Source: Gloeocapsopsis sp. IPPAS B-1203
Lineage (GTDB): Bacteria; Cyanobacteriota; Cyanobacteriia; Cyanobacteriales; Chroococcidiopsidaceae
Assembly (NCBI RefSeq): GCF_002749975.1
Contig: NZ_PEIG01000009.1
Location: forward strand, 62,001 to 126,000
Length of the DNA: 64,000 nucleotides
Reading direction: 5' to 3'
The position numbers were made by a program, and so were the translations under genes. Positions 58,174 through 64,000 of this stretch are shown in pieces. Within the stretch, counting starts at the first letter, position 1. Each line of letters starts with the position of its first letter. Under the pieces are notes generated by a model. The model made no database searches. It was not told the DNA's origin and saw nothing but the letters and a program-made list of their open reading frames with translations.

Positions 58174-59463
58174 ATGACATTTCGCAACCTCGGTCTTTCG
58201 AGCGACTTACTTCGTGCTGTCGTCGAGCAGAACTACACCGAGCCAACCCCCATTCAACAGCAAGCAATTCCCGCCATTTTGCAGGGGCAAGATGTCTTCG
58301 CCAGCGCTCAAACTGGAACGGGGAAAACCGCTGGTTTTACGCTGCCTCTACTACAACGCCTCAACATCGGTCATCCTGGTAAGGAACATCGCGCCCCCCG
58401 TGCCCTCATCCTCACCCCCACCCGCGAACTAGCAGCCCAGGTCAGCGATAGCGTCAGAACCTATGGTAAATATCTGTCTCTGCGCTCGGCAGTAATCTAT
58501 GGTGGCATTGCAATTGGACCGCAAATTCAAACGCTGCGTCGGGGAGTTGATATTTTAATCGCTACTCCTGGTCGTTTGCTCGACCACTTGGAGCAAAAGA
58601 CCCTCGATCTTTCCCGAATAGAAATACTCGTGTTAGATGAATGCGATCGGATGTTAGATATGGGCTTTATCCATGACATCCGCAAAATTCTGGCGAAGCT
58701 GCCCTCATCTCGGCAAACGCTGATGTTTTCTGCCACCTTCTCTAAAACAATTCAGCAGCTTGCTCACACCCTGCTAAAGTCTCCTACCCTAATCCAAGTT
58801 GCCCCCCGCAATACCGCTTCTGAGCAAGTGCAGCAGGTCGTTCATCTTGTCGATCGCGATCGCAAGCGAGAACTACTTGCTTACATGATTAGTTTCCACA
58901 ACTGGAAGCAAGTGCTGGTTTTCACTCGCACGAAACATGGTGCTAATCGTCTAGCAGAGCAGCTTGCTAAAGACGGGCTAAAAACAGCCGCGATTCATGG
59001 CAACAAAAGTCAAGCAGCCCGCATGAAAGCTCTAAGCAATTTTAAGCAGGGCAAGGTGCGGGTATTAGTCGCCACTGACGTAGCATCACGGGGACTAGAT
59101 ATCGATCAGCTCCCTCATGTAGTAAACTTTGAACTGCCCAATGTACCAGAAGACTACGTGCATCGCATTGGTCGTACAGGTCGCGCTGGCAAGGAAGGAC
59201 GAGCAGTTTCTCTGGTTTGCAAAGATGAATATCCACTTTTGAAAGACATCGAACAATTGCTCAATCAGACCCTTGCCAAAGACGTTATTCTAGGATACGA
59301 GCCAAGCTCCGTAGCAAAGTCTGAGGTAGAGCAACCGAATCGTAAACGCTCTAAGCAACGTCGCAGTAACTGGGCAAAGCCCCAGACACAATCTAAACCT
59401 ACTCGTAGCAAAAAGCCTATCTCAGTGGAAAGTCACGCTCAAAAACGACCCCGCACTGCTTAA
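58174..59463 (+). CDS. DEAD-box RNA helicase (RhlE-like)
   Basis: 429 residues from ATG at 58174, with AGGAG 11 bases upstream; a longer frame to 58135 adds 13 residues without family similarity. Complete DEAD-box motif set: Q motif [14 protein letters not shown] and [10 protein letters not shown], motif I AQTGTGKT, Ia PTRELA, variant motif II DECD in place of DEAD ([14 protein letters not shown]), [31 protein letters not shown]. The basic tail (~385-429) likely binds RNA. Such helicases remodel RNA, often during cold or redox stress. The 233-base 5' gap has no hsd sequence. Confidence 0.93.
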   Translation: MTFRNLGLSSDLLRAVVEQNYTEPTPIQQQAIPAILQGQDVFASAQTGTGKTAGFTLPLLQRLNIGHPGKEHRAPRALILTPTRELAAQVSDSVRTYGKYLSLRSAVIYGGIAIGPQIQTLRRGVDILIATPGRLLDHLEQKTLDLSRIEILVLDECDRMLDMGFIHDIRKILAKLPSSRQTLMFSATFSKTIQQLAHTLLKSPTLIQVAPRNTASEQVQQVVHLVDRDRKRELLAYMISFHNWKQVLVFTRTKHGANRLAEQLAKDGLKTAAIHGNKSQAARMKALSNFKQGKVRVLVATDVASRGLDIDQLPHVVNFELPNVPEDYVHRIGRTGRAGKEGRAVSLVCKDEYPLLKDIEQLLNQTLAKDVILGYEPSSVAKSEVEQPNRKRSKQRRSNWAKPQTQSKPTRSKKPISVESHAQKRPRTA

Positions 59464-59497
59464 GCGCCTACGGCTACTACTTAGATTAGTTTGAGAA

Positions 59498-59611
59498 GTG
59501 AATTTTCATACCGAACCCGATCAAATCATCGATCCCCTTGCAGAATTCATCGGCGCAGTGGCTCGCGGTTCCCTTGCTACCGACTTAGACGATCAACTCT
59601 ATGGCGGTTAG
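59498..59611 (+). pseudogene. Truncated antitoxin of a PIN-type toxin-antitoxin pair
   Basis: 37 codons from GTG: VNFHTEPDQIIDPLAEFIGA then VARGSLATDLDDQLYGG. The DPLAEFIGAVxxGSLA pattern is that of short antitoxins paired with PIN toxins in cyanobacteria. A TGA two codons upstream ends the frame, so an N-terminal part appears missing. It overlaps the toxin ATG by 11 bases, as in genuine antitoxin-toxin operons. Confidence 0.55.
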
Positions 59612-59723
59612 ACTTTTTGTTGATACTTGGGGCTGGCTTACTCTCCATGACAAAGGCGATCGCTATCACCAACTGATTGAACGTAGAGAAAAGATGGGCA
59701 AACGATACTATATCTCGATCTAA
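59601..59723 (+). pseudogene. N-terminal fragment of a PIN-domain toxin (VapC-like)
   Basis: 40 codons: MAVRLFVDTWGWLTLHDKG, then DRYHQ, LIERREKMGKRYYISI and a stop at 59723. The first catalytic Asp of PIN nucleases (FVDTW, Asp8) is present; the rest of the domain is lost shortly before the left end of the TnpB element. Bases 59631-59673 are identical to 61873-61915. Confidence 0.75.
59631..59673 (+). repeat. 43-bp direct repeat, copy 1
   Basis: Begins GGCTGGCTTACTCTCC and ends CGCTATCACCAAC; identical over 43 bases to copy 2 at 61873-61915, while the sequences on either side differ. It lies in the same reading frame of a PIN-toxin gene in both copies. Confidence 0.9.
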
Positions 59724-59752
59724 TTGTTCATCTTGACTTCTCCAGGAGACCC

Positions 59753-59826
59753 CCACCATACCGGAACGGTTGGTGGCGGGAGGAATGGAGGGGTAATTTT
59801 AGGTACATCGAGTACCTAAAATTACC
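59753..59826 (+). repeat. Left-end hairpins upstream of tnpB
   Basis: Hairpin 1: CCACCATACCG / CGGTTGGTGG with a GAA loop and one bulge (59753-59776). Hairpin 2: a perfect 15-bp stem, GGTAATTTTAGGTAC / GTACCTAAAATTACC, with loop ATCGA (59792-59826), 45 bases before the tnpB ATG. Hairpin 2 could also limit read-through transcription into tnpB. Confidence 0.8.
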
Positions 59827-59871
59827 TAACTCTGTGATACGATAAAGCTGATGAGAAATAATCAGCCTTAA

Positions 59872-61053
59872 ATGCAAACAATATCCGTGAAATGCAAGCT
59901 TCAAGTCCCTCCAGAGTTACGCGGTGAGATTGACCGTACTCTGGAAGGGTTTGCTGACGCTTGCAATCAGATACTGCTCGTTGCTAAGGCTGAAAAATGT
60001 TGGAATGCGACTAAGCTGCACCATAAGGTTTACAAAAAAGTTAGGGAAGAAACTGGTCTTAAGGCTAACCATGTCTGCCAAGCTATTCGTCGGGTTCTGG
60101 GTAACGCCAAAGCAGTTAAACAGATCCACAAGTTTCGCCCTACATCCATAAGCTTGGATAGCAGGACGTTTCTTTATGACGAAGAACAGCAGACTGTGGG
60201 CGTGACCTTGATGTGTGGTCGTCGTTCTTTCAAGTTGCTGATTGGTAATTACCAATTGGCACTGCTGCGGGGACAGCAACCAACATCTGCAACATTGAAT
60301 AAAACTAAACAGGGGGAATACTACATCAACATTGCTGTTGACTTGCCGACTGAGCCAACGGGTAAAACTCCAAGGGTAATTGGAGTTGACCTTGGTCGTC
60401 GCGACATTGCTACTACCAGCACCAAGAAAGCTTGGAATGGTAGTCAACTGCAAAAAGTTAGGGATAGATACAGTAAGGTTCGTACCAACGTTCAACGCAA
60501 ACGCACGCAGTCGTCTAGGCGACTTTTGCGAAGGCTCTCTGGCAGAGAACGTCGGTTTCAAAGTTGGGTCAACCATAACATTAGTAAAGAACTGGTTAGT
60601 GACGCTAAAAACTTGGGTGCTGCGTTGGCTTTTGAGGACTTGACAAACATTCGAGAAAGTTTGAATGAAAAGCCGAGAAACAAAACAGAACGTAGAAGGA
60701 CTAACAATTGGGCTTTCTACAGTCTTCGGTTGTACACCCAATACAAAGCTTCTATCGCTGGAGTACCTATAGTTCTAGTCCCTCCTGCTTACACAAGTAA
60801 AACTTGCTCTGGCTGTCACGCCATTGGTGTGAGGAACGGGAAAAAGTTTAGTTGTAAGCGGTGTGGCTTGGAACATATAGATTCGGATTTGAATGCGGCT
60901 TTGAATATTGCTGCTCTTGGGGTGTCAGTAAATACGCCCGAAATTCCGGGGATTGCTTGTCAGATTGGTTGCGACAACTATCGTTGTTGCCAGTTGGTGG
61001 CGAAATCTGGGATAAAGCCCCTGCTAGAACCCGCAGGGTTTAGCGGCGGGTAG
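59872..61053 (+). CDS. tnpB: TnpB RNA-guided endonuclease
   Basis: 393 residues. An OrfB-type helical N-terminal domain is followed by a RuvC nuclease with all three acidic residues: GVDLGRRDIA (Asp near 173), FEDLTNIRE (Glu near 255) and DSDLNAALNIA (Asp near 339). The zinc ribbon is CSGCH (~312) and CKRCG (~328). Length and C-terminus (KPLLEPAGFSGG) are normal, with no stop or frameshift. TnpB proteins cut DNA next to a TAM using an RNA from the element's right end, and help retain the element. There is no transposase, so mobility would need a TnpA elsewhere. Confidence 0.93.
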   Translation: MQTISVKCKLQVPPELRGEIDRTLEGFADACNQILLVAKAEKCWNATKLHHKVYKKVREETGLKANHVCQAIRRVLGNAKAVKQIHKFRPTSISLDSRTFLYDEEQQTVGVTLMCGRRSFKLLIGNYQLALLRGQQPTSATLNKTKQGEYYINIAVDLPTEPTGKTPRVIGVDLGRRDIATTSTKKAWNGSQLQKVRDRYSKVRTNVQRKRTQSSRRLLRRLSGRERRFQSWVNHNISKELVSDAKNLGAALAFEDLTNIRESLNEKPRNKTERRRTNNWAFYSLRLYTQYKASIAGVPIVLVPPAYTSKTCSGCHAIGVRNGKKFSCKRCGLEHIDSDLNAALNIAALGVSVNTPEIPGIACQIGCDNYRCCQLVAKSGIKPLLEPAGFSGG

Positions 61054-61060
61054 TTTACCA
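60930..61060 (+). ncRNA. Predicted omega (right-end) RNA of TnpB
   Basis: By analogy with known TnpB systems, the 3' end of tnpB and the element end encode the guide scaffold. Hairpins present: GCGACAAC-TATC-GTTGTTGC (60971-60990), CCCTGC/GCAGGG (61019-61038) and the alternative CCCGC/GCGGG (61030-61050). The scaffold should end near GGGTAGTTTACC, and the ~16-20 bases that follow (from about 61060) would be the guide. Start and exact end are not readable from sequence alone. Confidence 0.45.
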
Positions 61061-61170
61061 ATATGTAACTAGTGGCTGAGTGAGTGACACACAAAGATTC
61101 GATTCGGAGGGAACTATAAGCCGAGAAAGTAACATGATGAAAGAAGAGAAATTATAGAGGCGAATAGATC

Positions 61171-61416
61171 ATGATTACTAGAGAAGAAATTACGATCAAA
61201 GTTCCCTCTGAGGTAGCAGAGGCATACCGCAATGCCACTGAAGAAGAACGGGAACAAATTGAAGCTCGAATCGCAGTTTTGCTAAAGCCTTCCATGACAA
61301 GCAAGCAAGAAGCCATTGCCAAACTCAGACAGACAATGGATGAAATTGGCACACGAGCCGCTCAAAGGGGTTTAACGCCAGAAATTTTGGAGTCAATTTT
61401 GAATGACGACGAATGA
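61171..61416 (+). CDS. Antitoxin-like protein of a PIN toxin pair
   Basis: 81 residues, charged and helical: ITIKVPSEVAEAYRNATEEERE and ATLRQTMDEIG-like repeats, ending LTPEILESILNDDE. It lacks an obvious ribbon-helix-helix but has the size and position of antitoxins paired with PIN family toxins in cyanobacteria. It overlaps the following PIN gene by 14 bases. It may still be expressed although the toxin gene has a premature stop. Confidence 0.7.
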   Translation: MITREEITIKVPSEVAEAYRNATEEEREQIEARIAVLLKPSMTSKQEAIAKLRQTMDEIGTRAAQRGLTPEILESILNDDE

Positions 61417-61819
61417 AAGACGGTTTGTGTGCGATGTCAATGTCATCATCAGCGCGGTGTTACTACCAGGGAGCAAACCAGACCGCGCACTCAGAAAAAT
61501 TCAAGATTTAGGAGACTTGTTGGTGTCGGAGTCCATTTGGCTGGAGCTAGAACAGGTACTTGCTCGACCCAAATTTAATCGGTACACCACGCCAGAAGAA
61601 CGAAACCAATTCCTGATCGACTTGTCCCAAACTATACAGTTTATTGACGTGACTGAGCAGATTAATGAATGCCGAGATCCAAAAGATAACAAATATTTGG
61701 AATTAGCACTCAGTGGTTAAGCAGAGTGTATTGTGACCGGAGATGATGACTTGCTAGTGCTAAACCCCTGGAGGAGCATTGAGATTCTCACTGTTCAAGA
61801 ATTTTTGCCAAAGAACTAG
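61403..61819 (+). pseudogene. PIN-family toxin gene interrupted by an in-frame TAA
   Basis: The first 105 residues (RRFVCDVNVIISAVLLPGSKP, ESIWLELEQVLARPKF) are the N-terminal PIN fold with the first catalytic Asp. A TAA at 61718-61720 stops the frame after LELALSG. Reading through in the same frame gives AECIVTGDDDLLVLNPWRSI and ends with EFLPKN at a TAG (61817-61819); TGDDDLL holds the last catalytic acids. Total 138 codons fits the family. One base change (for example at AAA or CAA) explains the stop. The product is probably inactive unless the stop is suppressed. Confidence 0.8.
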
Positions 61820-61851
61820 CATGAATACCCATTGCAAGAGGAAATAGTTAG

Positions 61852-62271
61852 ATGGATTCCTTAAGCAGTAACGGCTGGCTTACTCTCCATGACAAAGGCG
61901 ATCGCTATCACCAACAAGCTACTCAGACTTATCAGCAAGCGATCGCCCAAAGCGGACAGATTTACACCACTGATTACGTCCTAGATGAGACGTTTACATT
62001 CTTCTTTCGGCGGCTTCCTGCACCTCGTGCAGAGCAATCTATGAAGAAGCTGACAGCAGCTTTTTCAACCAGCAACTTTCATCTAGTCTGGATCAACGAA
62101 GAACGCTTTAGTCAAACTGAGAAACTCCGTTCTAGATTTCTCGACAAGCCTCTGATCTCTTTCACCGACCTAACCTCAATGGTCATAATGCGAGAATTAG
62201 ATATTACAACAATTCTTACTGAAGATGCTCACTTCACCCATGTGGGGATGGGCTTCCAGCTACTTCCCTAG
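61852..62271 (+). pseudogene. PIN-domain toxin lacking its N-terminal strand
   Basis: 139 codons: MDSLSSNGWLTLHDKGDRYH then a complete PIN body (QIYTTDYVLDETFTFFFRRL, FTDLTSMVIMRELDITTILT, EDAHFTHVGMGFQLLP). The expected start FVDTW with the first catalytic Asp is missing and replaced by MDSLSSN. From the eighth codon, the DNA is identical for 43 bases to the fragment at 59631. No antitoxin precedes it directly. It may be expressed but lacks a catalytic residue. Confidence 0.7.
61873..61915 (+). repeat. 43-bp direct repeat, copy 2
   Basis: Identical to 59631-59673. The spacing between copies is 2242 bases. Both copies read the same amino acids (GWLTLHDKGDRYHQ). Confidence 0.9.
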
Positions 62272-62856
62272 ACCGATAGCTAAAGGATGAGATGTAATAA
62301 GGTTCACAGATTGGGAATATTGAATGAATAATCGTTTGCTAGACGTAGAGATGGCATCAAACTTCGACTTTCTCCACACCCACTAAGTCAAGTGCGAGCG
62401 CAGAACTAGCCCTAGCCCAAATCTCATAATCTTTGCTTGGCAAGGATTCTAGGAGGGCAGAAATTCCGAGTTGGGGCAAAACTAACGAAGCTGCTATCAG
62501 GGGCAATCTAGCTCAAAACGTTTACTGTGTAGGCATTTCAATCAGCAAAAATTAGCGCTTGCGCCTTGGTTAAATATTGCCGCTTCTGGGTAGTCCCTAC
62601 TAAATCAGACACTTGGGCGGATTTCTTAGAATGGCTGAGAACAAAATTTAATAGAATTTTGCCAAATTTGGTTGAAAAGCGACTCGTTTCCCCTCAACCA
62701 CTTCTAGCTGCAATATTATTTAAATTGCCCTGTATGACAGCCTCGCTAGCTTTGCTCCAAAGTAGAGGAAGCTAGCAAGCGAAAGAGATAGAGGGCTAAA
62801 TCAGCCAAGGTAACTCTTGGTTGTGCATCATGCAATCATCTCGGCTCAATACAGCC
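62272..62856. other. Gene-poor region of 585 bp with a possible reverse-strand remnant
   Basis: No confident gene. On the minus strand, about 62507 down to 62362, a stretch of ~49 codons reads LPLIAASLVLPQLGISALLE and SKDYEIWARASSALALDLVG and ends at TGA. It looks protein-like but has no start and no recognised family, so it may be a relic. A 69-codon plus frame at 62566 has no support. Confidence 0.4.
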
Positions 62857-64000
62857 CTAATCGTGAACAGTGCCATCAGGCATAATAGCGCCGCTTAGTT
62901 TTGCTCCATCCAGTGCGGCTCCAGTGAGGTTAGCTCCCTTCAAGTTGGCTTCTTCTAGATTGGTACCACCTAGATCCGCTCCGCGAAGGTCTGCTGAAGT
63001 TAAGTTTGCGCCACTAAAATTAGAAAAACATAGCCAAGTCCCGCAGAGATTAGCGCCAGTCAAGTTGACTCCACTCATATTTAATTTCTGAAGGTCCTGC
63101 CCAGCTAAATTTACTCCACTTAGATTTGTACCGCTAAGTCTTGTCTTTTCACTAAACACTGCCTTCCTCAAATCACTTCCACTGAGGTCGGCGGCAGCTA
63201 GGTTTGTTCCCTTTAAGGAAGTGTGCATAAGGTTCACACCTCTTAAATCTGCCGCACTAAGGTTTGTATAATCCAAGTTGGATTGACTTAAATTCGCTCC
63301 ATTCAGGTTTGCTTGGATTAAGGCAGCACCATTTAAATTAGTCCCAACTAGGTTGGCTCTACTTAAGTTGGCTCCACTTAATTCTGCACTCATTAGATTA
63401 CTACCAGCTAGGTTCTTATTTGGCAGCGACACGTTATGAGTAATCAAATAAGCACCAGCTTTAATCGGGTCAAAACCATCTGGGAAGACAGTGTTTGTGT
63501 TGTAGAGCGCTTCTTGCAGCTTGACATTCTGGAGATTTGCTCCTTCAAGATTTGCCCCTAACAAATTGGCATGACTGAGATTAGCATGACTTAGATCCAT
63601 GTTCATTAGTCTTGCTGCTCTTAAATCTGCCCCACTTAAGTTAGTCGCAGTCAGGTTAGCTCCACTCAGGTTTGTGTATGATGACAGACTAGCTCGGCTG
63701 AGATTTGCTCCACTCAGGTTAGCTCCACTTAGGTTTGTCCCATTATGCAACTTGGCTCCGCTTAAGTTAGTTCTTCTTAGCTTTGCCCTGCTTAAATTGG
63801 TTTGGTAGAGATTTGACTGAGAAATGTTGGCATTGTCTAGGTTTGCTGCTGCTAATTCTGCATTAGTTAAGTTCGCTTTACTAAGATTTGCTCCCTTAAG
63901 ATTTGCTTTATTTAACTTCGCCCGATTAAGGTCAGCACAATTGAGATTGGCTCCACTCAAGTTAATCCCAGCAAAATCCCGTTCTTTATTGTTATATCGC
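62857..64000 (-). CDS. Pentapeptide-repeat protein (5' end beyond the window)
   Basis: At least 380 residues of A(D/N)LxX pentapeptides (for example ANLSGANLSRANL), forming a right-handed quadrilateral beta-helix. The frame is open to the right edge; the residues before the first repeats (RYNNKERDFAGINLSGANL) are typical of the beginning of such proteins, so only about ten or more codons are missing. An interruption in the middle, ALYNTNTVFPDGFDPIKAGAYLI, is common in cyanobacterial members. Function is unknown; some act in thylakoids or as gyrase-binding proteins. Confidence 0.9.
   Translation of the reverse strand, partial: RYNNKERDFAGINLSGANLNCADLNRAKLNKANLKGANLSKANLTNAELAAANLDNANISQSNLYQTNLSRAKLRRTNLSGAKLHNGTNLSGANLSGANLSRASLSSYTNLSGANLTATNLSGADLRAARLMNMDLSHANLSHANLLGANLEGANLQNVKLQEALYNTNTVFPDGFDPIKAGAYLITHNVSLPNKNLAGSNLMSAELSGANLSRANLVGTNLNGAALIQANLNGANLSQSNLDYTNLSAADLRGVNLMHTSLKGTNLAAADLSGSDLRKAVFSEKTRLSGTNLSGVNLAGQDLQKLNMSGVNLTGANLCGTWLCFSNFSGANLTSADLRGADLGGTNLEEANLKGANLTGAALDGAKLSGAIMPDGTVHD

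Larger units (their letters stand above)
59740..61060 (+). mobile_element. Stand-alone TnpB element of the IS200/IS605 superfamily (approximate ends)
   Basis: The element contains one gene, tnpB, and no tnpA. The left end is proposed near 59740, where two hairpins follow each other (59753-59776 and 59792-59826). The right end is proposed near 61060, after the GC-rich hairpin that overlaps the tnpB stop. IS200/IS605 elements have such subterminal hairpins and do not make target duplications, so exact ends cannot be read without an empty site. Confidence 0.6.

Noticed and set aside
59917-60741. 274-codon minus-strand open frame
   Set aside because: It is antisense to tnpB, whose RuvC motifs prove the plus frame.
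62566-62775. 69-codon plus-strand frame
   Set aside because: No ribosome-binding site, no recognisable motif, located in a decayed region.

Overview
The window is cyanobacterial chromosome. The HIP1 octamer GCGATCGC occurs in most genes. Lineage-typical families include a Tab2-like RNA-binding protein, DevBCA exporter subunits, DUF3143 beside a J-domain protein, Rcp1-type response regulators, a cyanobacteriochrome-like GAF domain, and pentapeptide-repeat and S-layer-like two-partner-secretion proteins. Short heptameric tandem repeats typical of such genomes lie between and even inside genes. I cannot fix the genus.

Layout. 1-7.2 kb: left-edge partial ClC-type chloride transporter, SGNH hydrolase, TldE-like protein and Tab2-like protein (all minus), then a divergent MFS/spermidine-synthase fusion. 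7.5-17.2 kb: two-partner secretion locus with two divergent giant TpsA exoproteins and one TpsB pore. 17.3-28.8 kb: housekeeping and hypothetical genes (RNase D-like, bestrophin, 5-oxoprolinase, DUF2945/DUF3140 pair, ComFB-like, YaaW-like, O-antigen ligase-like, Uma2, J-domain, DUF3143). 28.9-35.8 kb: uppS-cdaA-lysA on minus facing rimI and clpC on plus; clpC ends at a very clear terminator. 35.9-44.4 kb: a tightly packed signalling run of RsbQ-like hydrolase, hybrid kinase with HPt, a kinase with a GAF domain carrying both cysteine positions of DXCF cyanobacteriochromes, an Rcp1-like regulator and a REC-PAS-kinase-REC protein. It converges on pyrB. 45.6-51.4 kb: TetR and PadR regulators, a cupin, a DevBCA-type exporter and a short-chain dehydrogenase. 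52.0-53.6 kb: a coupled three-gene run of unnamed cysteine-motif proteins followed by a frameshifted adhesin remnant. 53.8-57.4 kb: MntP, a CBS-less MgtE, an FAD monooxygenase and a DUF4126 protein.

57.4-62.8 kb is the accessory, rearranged part. It holds a truncated orphan HsdS, a DEAD-box helicase, three damaged PIN-toxin loci and an intact stand-alone TnpB with left-end hairpins and a probable omega-RNA end. Two of the PIN pieces share an exact 43-bp direct repeat, and crossing over there would give one full-length toxin gene. A pentapeptide-repeat gene runs off the right edge.

The items most worth following up are the split PIN toxin with its 43-bp repeat around TnpB, the predicted photoreceptor kinase next to an RsbQ-like hydrolase, the coupled cysteine-motif family at 52-53 kb, and heptamer or hairpin repeats that have become part of coding sequence in the oxoprolinase, lysA and hybrid-kinase genes. 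No CRISPR array, rRNA or tRNA was recognised. All calls rest on reading the sequence and remembered family features; no database search was run.
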